From positions 58,410 through 122,409 of the forward strand of contig OMXL01000002.1 of the NCBI GenBank assembly GCA_900314985.1: a stretch of 64,000 nucleotides of DNA, in the 5' to 3' direction. Source of the DNA: an uncultured Prevotellaceae bacterium (GTDB lineage Bacteria; Bacteroidota; Bacteroidia; Bacteroidales; Bacteroidaceae). How positions within the stretch are numbered: the first letter of the stretch is position 1; every line of letters starts with the position of its first letter. Below, piece after piece: positions 26,168 through 35,706 of the stretch. Under the pieces are notes generated by a model. That model was not told where the DNA came from, ran no database searches, and saw nothing but the letters and a program-made list of their open reading frames with translations. A program made the translations under genes and the position numbers.

Positions 26168-28729
26168 ATGAAGAAAAGACTATCTATACTGATGATGACG
26201 ATGCTGCTGGGAACAGCCAGTAGCATGGCAGTACCTGCCCACAAAAAGCCTATTCAGGTAACACAGCCCGATGGCACGACAGTGACCATCAAGTTGCATG
26301 GTGATGAGTGGATGCACTTCAACACCACTGCAGATGGCTATAGTGTAGTAAAGAATCAACAGGGATACTATGTGTATGCCGAGAAGAAGAATGGTGAACT
26401 GAAAGCTACCAGCATGGTGGCTCACGACGCCACGAAGCGTAAAGCCAACGAGGTGACTTTCTTGCAGAACATCAAGAAGTATCAGGCTCCAGAGATGTCG
26501 GAAGAAGTTACTGCAACGAAGAAAAGAGTGGAGCAGCAACAGCGAGAGACATTGGCTAAGCACAGAGCAGCCAGTCAGAGAGCAGCTCAGTATGACTATA
26601 ACAACTTCAAAGGTTTGGTCATCCTCGTACAGTTCAACGACAAGTCGTTCTCACGCGAGGACTACGCCACGATTGCCTACGACATGATGAACCAAGAGAA
26701 CTACACGGGCTATGACAACGAGGTCTATACCGGTAGTGTTCGTGACTACTTCTCCGACAACTCTGGTGGCAATTTCAACCCCGAATTCGACGTCTATGGT
26801 CCCTACACGGTCAACTATAGTCAGTACGATGGAAATAACAAAACTGATAAAATCCTTAATGCTGCCATTAATGCAGCAAACGATGACATCGACTATAGCC
26901 AGTACGACCGCGATGGCAACGGATTTGTAGACATGATCTACTTCCTGATTGCAGGTAACGGTTCCAACTATTCAGGTAACGACAGTAGACTTTTCTGGCC
27001 ACACCGTTCATGTATTATTCAGAACAACCAATATGTGGTTCGTGACGGAGTCAAACTGTGGGATTATGCCAGTTCAGTAGAGCTTTACGGATGGACCAGC
27101 CAGCCTTCAACGGTATATATTGACGGTATCGGTACCATCTGCCATGAGTTCAGCCACGTTTTGGGTTTGCCAGACTTCTATGATACTGACTACGAGGGTT
27201 CAGGAGGTCAGAGCAACGATCCAGGTGACTGGTCGCTGATGGCTAGCGGCAGCTACTTTAACAATGGACGTTCACCCGTAGGCTACTCACTCTACGAGCG
27301 CTACTCTGTAGGATTCACTGACGAGCCAGAAGTGATTAGTGAGACTGGTGACTACACACTGGAGCCTTTAGCAAACAATCAGAAAGGCTATCGTCTGAAT
27401 ACACCAGTGGCTAAGGAGTTCTTCCTGTTAGAGAATCGACAGAGGAACAAGTTTAAGTGGGATGCCTATCTGCCGGGAGATGGCATGCTGGTACATCGCG
27501 TAGACTTTACCAATGAAGCGATGTGGCAAAACAATCAGGTAAATGCCAGACCATCGCACAACTACTACGAAATACTCCGAGCAGATGGTGCAAAATCATC
27601 AGCCTCAAACTCTGATCCCTTCCCTGGTACAAAAAGAGTACACGAGCTTACCAACGGCACATCGCCTGCCAATCTGAAGACATGGGCAGGAAAGAATAAC
27701 CAATACGGACTGTTTAACATTCAACAGACTGCTTCAAGGGATATCACATTTACCGTCAGCACGTACAATCTGACAGCACTGACTATCGATAACGAGATTA
27801 CCATTGGCGCAGGCATGGCTCAGCAAATCACAGAGACACCTACCCCACAATATGCAGAGTACACACTGACGTGGAAGAGCAGTGACGATGGTGTGGCCAC
27901 TGTCGACGAGCATGGATTTTTGAAGGGCATCTCAACTGGTACCTGCGTCATCACAGCCACCAGCAGCAACAATATTGAGGCCACTTGCAACGTAACAGTT
28001 GTTGACATGCCTTCTTATACCATTAATGAGTTCAAACAGCTGGGAGAAGGCGAGAAGGCTCTGCTGAAGTTAGAGGATGCTCAAGTACTGTTCACCTATA
28101 CCAAGAACAACCAGCAGACCACCTATCTGCGCGACCAGTCTGGAGCAATCATGGTCAACGACGTATCCATGTCGGTAAAGAACAATGACATTGTCAACGG
28201 AAAACTCTATTTGAAGAACACTATCAAGAACGAGGTTCCACAATTAGTAGGCATGGAAGGTGAGACAGATACCAGCGGTCTGACGGTCATTGCCGGTAGC
28301 GAGGCACAGCCTCGAGAGGTAGCCTTCGACGAGCTGTCTGCCGCAGACTACAACGACCTGGTTATCGTTAAGGGCGTAAAAGTGAAGAGAGAGAATGGCT
28401 ATTGGGCTTATAGTGATAACACCGACAATACTGCTCGCATCTGGGCAGGAAACCTTGGTGTATCTACAGGACTGAAGTCTAGCACCCAGCTTGACGGGAA
28501 GTTCTTCGACGTTACAGCCATCTATGGAACCAACGTACTAAACAACAACCTCATCAAAGAGTTGAACGTCACCAAGGCAGTACAGGAAGGCTCAGACCCA
28601 ACCGGTATCGAACAAGTTGAAAGTTCAAAGGTGAAAGTTGAAAGCTACTACAACCTGGCTGGTCAGCGTGTCAACAACGGCTACAAAGGACTGGTCATCA
28701 AGAACGGAAAGAAGCACATGAACAAATAG
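26168..28729 (+). CDS. Secreted M6-family metalloprotease with Ig-like and C-terminal tail domains
   Basis: 853 residues from the ATG at 26168 (MKKRLSILMMTMLLG); eight upstream codons to 26144 precede the likely start. A signal peptide (about 1-22) is followed by a propeptide-like region. The M6-type catalytic domain has Asp/Gly-rich YDRDGNGFVDMIYF and the zinc site HEFSHVLGLPDFYD (near residue 337). A BIG2-type Ig domain follows (TLTWKSSDDGVATVDEHGFLKG), then a beta-rich OB-like domain and the tail YYNLAGQRVNNGYKGLVIKNGKK. A heptad repeat (28614-28641) encodes the linker VESSKVKVES before the tail. It is probably an extracellular protease. Confidence 0.88.
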   Translation: MKKRLSILMMTMLLGTASSMAVPAHKKPIQVTQPDGTTVTIKLHGDEWMHFNTTADGYSVVKNQQGYYVYAEKKNGELKATSMVAHDATKRKANEVTFLQNIKKYQAPEMSEEVTATKKRVEQQQRETLAKHRAASQRAAQYDYNNFKGLVILVQFNDKSFSREDYATIAYDMMNQENYTGYDNEVYTGSVRDYFSDNSGGNFNPEFDVYGPYTVNYSQYDGNNKTDKILNAAINAANDDIDYSQYDRDGNGFVDMIYFLIAGNGSNYSGNDSRLFWPHRSCIIQNNQYVVRDGVKLWDYASSVELYGWTSQPSTVYIDGIGTICHEFSHVLGLPDFYDTDYEGSGGQSNDPGDWSLMASGSYFNNGRSPVGYSLYERYSVGFTDEPEVISETGDYTLEPLANNQKGYRLNTPVAKEFFLLENRQRNKFKWDAYLPGDGMLVHRVDFTNEAMWQNNQVNARPSHNYYEILRADGAKSSASNSDPFPGTKRVHELTNGTSPANLKTWAGKNNQYGLFNIQQTASRDITFTVSTYNLTALTIDNEITIGAGMAQQITETPTPQYAEYTLTWKSSDDGVATVDEHGFLKGISTGTCVITATSSNNIEATCNVTVVDMPSYTINEFKQLGEGEKALLKLEDAQVLFTYTKNNQQTTYLRDQSGAIMVNDVSMSVKNNDIVNGKLYLKNTIKNEVPQLVGMEGETDTSGLTVIAGSEAQPREVAFDELSAADYNDLVIVKGVKVKRENGYWAYSDNTDNTARIWAGNLGVSTGLKSSTQLDGKFFDVTAIYGTNVLNNNLIKELNVTKAVQEGSDPTGIEQVESSKVKVESYYNLAGQRVNNGYKGLVIKNGKKHMNK
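28614..28641 (+). repeat. In-frame 7-bp repeat inside the M6 protease gene
   Basis: Four heptads: AAGTTGA, AAGTTCA, AAGGTGA, AAGTTGA. They encode the linker between the OB-like domain and the C-terminal tail. Confidence 0.8.
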
Positions 28730-28763
28730 TGCGTGCTGAGGTTCCCCCTCAGCAGAGCACAAA

Positions 28764-28803
28764 ACAAATAAGCGGGCCTCAACGAAGCCCGCTTATTTGT
28801 TTC
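28764..28803. terminator. Bidirectional terminator
   Basis: A 14-bp stem ACAAATAAGCGGGC / GCCCGCTTATTTGT with a 9-nt loop, with A-rich sequence on one side and T-rich on the other. It lies between the converging M6 protease and coiled-coil lipoprotein genes and can serve both. A second small hairpin (GCTGAGG/CCTCAGC) lies at about 28737-28753. Confidence 0.93.
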
Positions 28804-28805
28804 TT

Positions 28806-29657
28806 CTATTTCACTAACACCACCAGATATTTGCTGGTCGACCAGAACAACTGGGGATTGGTGATGCGCAAGATATATTGCTTGTTGGCATCCTGTTGCA
28901 AGGTGTAGCTCGACTGCGGGTGAGCCGTCAGTATATTGGCAGAACGGCTATACAGGCGAATCTCCTTGTCAATGCGGATATCAATCTTTGTGAAATACTC
29001 ACGATTGAAGTTAGAGCGCAACACCTTACCATCCTCTATGATATGCTGTTCCTTCAACTCTTTCTTGGTGCCATAGACAAACCATGCGGTATTCAGCTGC
29101 TTATCCTGAGAAGTGATGGTCTGCGTCTTCTGACTGCTTTCCTCCTGCAAGTGGCTGACATTGCCTGACAGGGTGTTAACCTGCTGGTTCAGTTCACCAA
29201 TCTGTAAGTCCTTAGCCTCCAACTCAGCCTGCAGCTGGCGCAACTGGTTATCCTTCTCTTCCAACTGCTGGGTGAGGTTCTCCAGCGTACGACGCATCTG
29301 GTCAGTCTTCACAGAGCTCTGGCGCAGCTGGTTGCGCAGCTTACTGATCAACTCACGGTTCTGCTGCATCTGTCCCTGGATAAACTCCATATTCTCACGG
29401 ATACGCTCAGCCGACGTGGCACCCTCACCGTCCTTGGCAATGGTGACACGCTCTTCAGCCTCATTGATGGCGCGGAAACCTTCTTGGATATCGTTCATCG
29501 TTGCCATCATGTCATCAATCTCATTGTCTTTCTGCTCAATGATGCGTGTCAACGAGTCGCGCTGCTGTTGGAAGGCCAACTCGGCAGCATTATTCTCTTT
29601 CTGCTTACATGCCGTCAAAGCTACAATGCAGACGGCTGCTATCATTATTCTTTTCAT
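28806..29657 (-). CDS. Coiled-coil lipoprotein, unknown function
   Basis: 283 residues. Lipobox ALTAC gives a Cys near residue 17. Residues 25-185 form a long coiled coil rich in Gln, Glu and Leu (RTLENLTQQLEEKDNQLRQLQAELEAKDLQIGELNQQ style), followed by a compact domain of about 95 residues (NTAWFVYGTKKELKEQHIIEDGKVL). The design suggests an envelope tether or scaffold, but no family function is known to me. It is separated from rsmI upstream by 51 nt on the same strand. Confidence 0.8.
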   Translation of the reverse strand: MKRIMIAAVCIVALTACKQKENNAAELAFQQQRDSLTRIIEQKDNEIDDMMATMNDIQEGFRAINEAEERVTIAKDGEGATSAERIRENMEFIQGQMQQNRELISKLRNQLRQSSVKTDQMRRTLENLTQQLEEKDNQLRQLQAELEAKDLQIGELNQQVNTLSGNVSHLQEESSQKTQTITSQDKQLNTAWFVYGTKKELKEQHIIEDGKVLRSNFNREYFTKIDIRIDKEIRLYSRSANILTAHPQSSYTLQQDANKQYILRITNPQLFWSTSKYLVVLVK

Positions 29658-29708
29658 TTTTGTCGTTATTTCGTTATTACTTTATTACGATGTTTCGAAG
29701 TTTCGATG

Positions 29709-30380
29709 TTATGGCTTTCCAGCCAACACGATGACGAACTCGCCGCGTGGCTCATGCTCCTGGAAATGCGCTATCACCTCTTGCAACGTACCGCGCACGC
29801 TCTCCTCATGAACCTTAGAGATTTCACGGCAACAGCTGACTTGACGCTCAGGGCCAAAGACCTCGCTGAACTGCTGCAGGGTCTTCAGCACACGGTAGGG
29901 TGACTCATAGAATACCATCGTTCGCTCCTCATCGACAAGGCTCTGCAACTTGGTCTGGCGTCCCTTCTTCTGAGGCAGGAAGCCCTCAAAACAGAAACGG
30001 TCGCAAGGCAGGCCACTCGACACCAAAGCAGGAACGAAGGCCGTAGCTCCAGGCAACGTCTGCACCTCTATGCCAGCCTTCACGGCCTCACGAACCAAGA
30101 AGAAGCCTGGATCAGAGATACCTGGCGTACCAGCATCGCTGATGAGGGCAACGGTCTGACCAGCCTGCAAGCGCTCAATGACCGATGCACTGGTGCCATG
30201 CTCGTTGAACTTATGGTGCGACAGCAGGTGTTGCTTGATATCAAAATGCTTCAACAGGATGCCCGACGTACGGGTATCTTCCGCCAGCACCACATCTGCC
30301 TCCTTCAGTATGCGGATAGCCCGAAGTGTCATGTCCTCCATGTTTCCTACGGGCGTGGGTACAATATATAATATTCCCAT
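29709..30380 (-). CDS. rsmI: 16S rRNA (cytidine-1402-2'-O)-methyltransferase
   Basis: 223 residues of the tetrapyrrole-methylase fold. N-terminal GILYIVPTPVGNMEDMTLRAIRIL, AEDTRTSGILLKHF and the SAM-binding GTPGISDPGFFLVREA are RsmI signatures, as is FEGFLPQKKGRQ. It methylates C1402 of 16S rRNA. The ATG at 30380 is eight bases downstream of the box TACCTTTG (complement of 30389-30396), giving a very short leader. Confidence 0.94.
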   Translation of the reverse strand: MGILYIVPTPVGNMEDMTLRAIRILKEADVVLAEDTRTSGILLKHFDIKQHLLSHHKFNEHGTSASVIERLQAGQTVALISDAGTPGISDPGFFLVREAVKAGIEVQTLPGATAFVPALVSSGLPCDRFCFEGFLPQKKGRQTKLQSLVDEERTMVFYESPYRVLKTLQQFSEVFGPERQVSCCREISKVHEESVRGTLQEVIAHFQEHEPRGEFVIVLAGKP

Positions 30381-30412
30381 AATGGTTGCAAAGGTAGTTA
30401 TTTATTTAAACA

Positions 30413-30506
30413 TTGAACTTTGAACTTTGAACTTTATATTTAGCCATTAGGTTTAATTAACACTATGTTGAGCAAAAAAGTTCAAAGTTCAAAGTTCAAA
30501 GTTCAA
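30413..30506. repeat. Inverted pair of 7-bp repeat arrays between rsmI and tdk
   Basis: Three perfect copies of TTGAACT (30413-30433) face four perfect copies of its reverse complement AGTTCAA (30479-30506), 45 bp apart. The right array covers the expected -33 region of the tdk promoter. RNA or single-stranded DNA from here could fold into a 21-bp stem. Confidence 0.92.
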
Positions 30507-30515
30507 AGATTTTCG

Positions 30516-30523
30516 TATTTTTG
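30516..30523 (+). promoter_or_regulatory. tdk promoter -7 box
   Basis: TATTTTTG followed by CACC and the ATG of tdk. The start codon is four bases from the box, so the mRNA is probably leaderless. Confidence 0.7.
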
Positions 30524-30527
30524 CACC

Positions 30528-31115
30528 ATGATTACATATCCAACGTCGGGTGAGACACGCCGCCCAGGTAGAATAGAAGTAGTGTGTGGTTCTATGTTCT
30601 CCGGCAAGACCGAAGAGCTGATTCGTCGTCTGCGTCGTGCACAGTTTGCCAAGCAGAAAGTGGAAATCTTCAAGCCCGCTATCGATACGCGCTATAGCGA
30701 CGAAGAGGTGGTAAGCCACGACCATAATGCCATTCCCTCTACCCCACTCGACTCATCAGCCAGCATTCTGCTGCTGTCGAGCGACATCGATGTCGTAGGC
30801 ATCGACGAGGCACAATTCTTCGACGAAGGACTGGTCAGTGTCTGCAACGAGTTGGCCAACCGTGGTGTACGTGTCATCATTGCGGGTCTTGATATGGACT
30901 ACAAGGGTGTTCCTTTCGGTCCTATGCCTGCCCTCTGCGCCATTGCCGACGATGTCACCAAGGTGCATGCCATCTGTGTTAAGTGTGGCTCACTGGCATA
31001 CGTCAGCCACCGTACCGTCGCCAACGACAAACGTGTACTGTTAGGCGAGACACAGGAGTACGAGCCTCTCTGTCGTGAGTGTTATCAGAAAGCAATTGAG
31101 AGTGAAAATCGTTAA
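30528..31115 (+). CDS. tdk: Thymidine kinase
   Basis: 195 residues from the ATG at 30528 ([15 protein letters not shown]). The frame continues upstream to 30465, but those codons ([11 protein letters not shown]) are only translated heptad repeat ahead of the promoter, so I exclude them. Type II kinase motifs: P-loop [11 protein letters not shown], the GIDEAQFF Asp-Glu pair, and a zinc site with Cys pairs in CVKCG and CREC. It phosphorylates thymidine in salvage. Confidence 0.94.
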   Translation: MITYPTSGETRRPGRIEVVCGSMFSGKTEELIRRLRRAQFAKQKVEIFKPAIDTRYSDEEVVSHDHNAIPSTPLDSSASILLLSSDIDVVGIDEAQFFDEGLVSVCNELANRGVRVIIAGLDMDYKGVPFGPMPALCAIADDVTKVHAICVKCGSLAYVSHRTVANDKRVLLGETQEYEPLCRECYQKAIESENR

Positions 31116-31134
31116 TTTACGTTAATTACTCATT

Positions 31135-31162
31135 AATTCTCAATTCTCAATTCTCAATTCTC
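31135..31162 (+). repeat. Four-unit 7-bp repeat (AATTCTC) upstream of tRNA-Lys
   Basis: Four perfect heptads AATTCTC followed by AATT. They cover the -33 position of the tRNA promoter. Confidence 0.9.
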
Positions 31163-31174
31163 AATTAAAAGCAG

Positions 31175-31182
31175 TACCTTTG
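31175..31182 (+). promoter_or_regulatory. tRNA-Lys promoter -7 box
   Basis: TACCTTTG followed by CACCC. The tRNA begins 26 nt further on. Confidence 0.7.
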
Positions 31183-31207
31183 CACCCGCTTTTCAGCAAA
31201 TAAGGTT

Positions 31208-31280
31208 GATCCGCTAGCTCAGTTGGTAGAGCACAACACTTTTAATGTTGGGGTCTTGGGTTCGAGCCCCAAGCGGATCA
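31208..31280 (+). tRNA. tRNA-Lys (anticodon TTT)
   Basis: Full cloverleaf: acceptor GATCCGC/GCGGATC with discriminator A, D-arm GCTC/GAGC, anticodon stem CAACA/TGTTG with loop CTTTTAA (anticodon at 31241-31243), and T-arm TTGGG/CCCAA around TTCGAGC. CCA is not encoded. Confidence 0.97.
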
Positions 31281-31444
31281 CGATAAAGGGACTTATTCAA
31301 AGTCCCTTTTTTCGTGCTTGGGGTTCTCACCCAAGGGTTCTTTGACCTGAAGGTCAAAGCGAGCAAGCTCGATGACGAGCCCCAAGCGGATCACGATAAA
31401 GGGACTTATTCAAAGTCCCTTTTTTCGTGCTTGGGGTTCTCACC
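31263..31444 (+). repeat. Direct duplication of the tRNA-Lys 3' end plus terminator
   Basis: A 69-bp sequence, from the T-loop of the tRNA through its terminator and on to GGGGTTCTCACC, is present at 31263-31331 and again at 31376-31444, apparently without mismatch. The 44-bp spacer contains two small palindromes (TTTGACC/GGTCAAA and CGAGC/GCTCG). The second copy abuts the 3' end of the pullulanase gene. This is the form left by an integrative element that uses a tRNA 3' end as attachment site. Confidence 0.9.
31284..31313 (+). terminator. tRNA-Lys terminator
   Basis: AAAGGGACTT / AAAGTCCCTTT stem with a 4-nt loop and a T-tract. It is repeated at 31397-31426 within the second copy of the duplication, where it points against the end of the pullulanase gene. 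Confidence 0.88.
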
Positions 31445-31449
31445 GAAAA

Positions 31450-33381
31450 TCAATCATGAATAATCATAGCCGACTGTGGAGCAACCGACACTTGATTACC
31501 ACGGAAGGTGTCAATACCATTCAAGTCGATAACTCCATTGGCACATACCACAGCATAGTTAGCTTCAGGGATTTCTATCAGCTGTTCCTGACGAGTGGCA
31601 TTGAGCACCACGATGACGCGAGTAACGATGCAACCTACAGCCTCTTCAATGCGGTAAGCCACCACACCCTTCGGAGCATCCAGGAACTGTACCTTCTGGC
31701 GCACCTGCTCAGCACTGCCCAAACGGAAGTGTGGGAAATGCTTACGCAGCTGGATGAGATTCTTGTAGTATTCAAACACCTGTGGATAGCGCAACTTGTT
31801 CTGCCAGTCGAGCTGGTTGATGCTGTCGGGCGACTCAAAGCTGTTATGTACTCCTTTCTTGTTGCGCAGCAGTTCCTCGCCGCTAAGCATAAAGGGCACA
31901 CCCTGTGAGGTAAAGACAGCCGTCTGTGCCAACAGGTCAAGGCGGATCAACTCGTCCATCTGACAATTAGACAATTTACCATTAGACGATTTCAAAGAAG
32001 GGATGCTGGCCTTCAGTCTATCCACCAAGCACATATCGTCGTGACAAGAGACATACGACATCATCTGTATAGGTTCCACTGCCCACGGTGCTTTCGAGTA
32101 GTTCACCTTCGACATATCCACCTGCGGATGACGGATGCAGCCCACAATGCCAAACTTCAGGCTCTCTTCGCAGTCAGGAGCACCACCCAGCCAACCGGGT
32201 TTGGTATCGTCAGAGAACGGGCCACGCAGGGCATCGCGTATCTCATCAGAGAAAGCAGCAATGCCTGGCATCTGCGGGATGTTGGCCTTCATGCCGAGCT
32301 GGTCGTTAGGCAGTGCACAACTTCCTGCACTCCAGCCCTCACCATATATAAATATGGTAGGATCTATCTCGTTAACCATCTGGCGTATCTGGTTCATCGT
32401 CTCAATGTCGTGACAGCCCATCAGGTCGAAACGGAAGCCATCGATGTGATACTCGTTAATCCAGTATTTCACCGACTCCATCATGAACTTACGCATCATC
32501 GGTTTATCCGATGCCGTCTCATTGCCACAGCCAGAGCCATTAGAGTATTTAGACTCCACTCCCTTGGGGAGGGGCTGGGGGTGGGTTCTATAGTAATAGT
32601 CGGGATACGTCTTCTGGAAGTTAGAGTGGTCGATGTCGTAAGTATGGTTATACACTACGTCAAGGATGACACGGATGCCGGCCTTGTGAAGGGCCTGCAC
32701 CATCTGCTTAAATTCACGAATGCGAGCAGCAGGGTCAGCAGGATCAGTAGAATAGCCGCCCTCAGGCACATTGTAGTTGACAGGGTCATAGCCCCAGTTA
32801 TACTGTGGCTGCTCAAGACGTGTCTCATCGACAGAACCATAGTCATAGCTGGGCAGGATATGAATGGCATTCACACCCAGCGTCTTCAGATGACTGAGTG
32901 CCCACCCTTCTGTCAGTGCTAGAAACTTACCCGGATATTTGGCACCCTTGTGAGCTATGGAGAAGTCGCGATGGTGCATCTCATAGACGATGAGATCGGC
33001 AGGCGACAGACATACTGGACGCTTGTCTTTCTCCCACCCCTTCGGGTCAGTGTCACGCAAGTCGAGTACATAACCTTCTCTGCCATTGGTACCTACAGCC
33101 TTGGCAAAGACGCCAGGAGTATCACCATGACCAGCATTAAACACATAGGGCTGTCCTTTCTGGTCACCCTTGACGGTGGCTGTCCACAGGCAGTCGCCCA
33201 TCTTGGTCATCTTGACCTTCTTCTTGCCTACCTTGACATAGCACTTGGCATTGTTGGGTGCAAACAGCTTAAAGGTGGTTTGCTCTGGTGAATAGGTCAT
33301 CTCATCAAAACAAAAGTCCTGAGCCTGTATGCTTGTTGCCAGCGTCATCATGAGCAGGGTTGTAAGAGCTGTCTTCTTCAT
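31450..33381 (-). CDS. pulA: Type I pullulanase (GH13), secreted
   Basis: 643 residues. Signal peptide 1-20 (ending SIQAQ), an N-terminal CBM48-like domain (SPEQTTFKLFAPNNAKCYVKVG), then the GH13 barrel with the pullulanase signature YNWGYDPVNYNVPEGGYS. Catalytic residues: nucleophile Asp in DGFRFDLMG, acid Glu in IYGEGW, stabilising Asp in SCHDD. It cuts alpha-1,6 branches of pullulan and starch fragments, probably in the periplasm. The segment HPQPLPKGVES (from 32554-32587) is translated from an inserted palindromic repeat. It follows GH97 without spacing (stop at 33382, ATG at 33381). Confidence 0.93.
   Translation of the reverse strand: MKKTALTTLLMMTLATSIQAQDFCFDEMTYSPEQTTFKLFAPNNAKCYVKVGKKKVKMTKMGDCLWTATVKGDQKGQPYVFNAGHGDTPGVFAKAVGTNGREGYVLDLRDTDPKGWEKDKRPVCLSPADLIVYEMHHRDFSIAHKGAKYPGKFLALTEGWALSHLKTLGVNAIHILPSYDYGSVDETRLEQPQYNWGYDPVNYNVPEGGYSTDPADPAARIREFKQMVQALHKAGIRVILDVVYNHTYDIDHSNFQKTYPDYYYRTHPQPLPKGVESKYSNGSGCGNETASDKPMMRKFMMESVKYWINEYHIDGFRFDLMGCHDIETMNQIRQMVNEIDPTIFIYGEGWSAGSCALPNDQLGMKANIPQMPGIAAFSDEIRDALRGPFSDDTKPGWLGGAPDCEESLKFGIVGCIRHPQVDMSKVNYSKAPWAVEPIQMMSYVSCHDDMCLVDRLKASIPSLKSSNGKLSNCQMDELIRLDLLAQTAVFTSQGVPFMLSGEELLRNKKGVHNSFESPDSINQLDWQNKLRYPQVFEYYKNLIQLRKHFPHFRLGSAEQVRQKVQFLDAPKGVVAYRIEEAVGCIVTRVIVVLNATRQEQLIEIPEANYAVVCANGVIDLNGIDTFRGNQVSVAPQSAMIIHD
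32554..32587. repeat. Palindromic repeat inserted in the pullulanase gene
   Basis: On the minus strand ACCCACCCCCAGCCCC is followed by TCCCCAAGGGAG. It is translated in frame as THPQPLPKGVES in a surface loop. It is the same kind of element as at 38771-38806 and, more loosely, 6601-6731. Confidence 0.8.
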
Positions 33382-35705
<2,324 letters not shown>

Positions 35706-35706
35706 A

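Noticed and set aside
30465-30527. N-terminal extension of tdk ([11 protein letters not shown])
   Set aside because: These codons are the translated heptad repeat and lie upstream of the promoter box. Family length fits the ATG at 30528.
31960-31990. ACAATTAG/ACAATTT repeats in the pullulanase gene as a further heptad array
   Set aside because: The period alternates between 7 and 8 and the match is weak, so I did not count it with the clear arrays.
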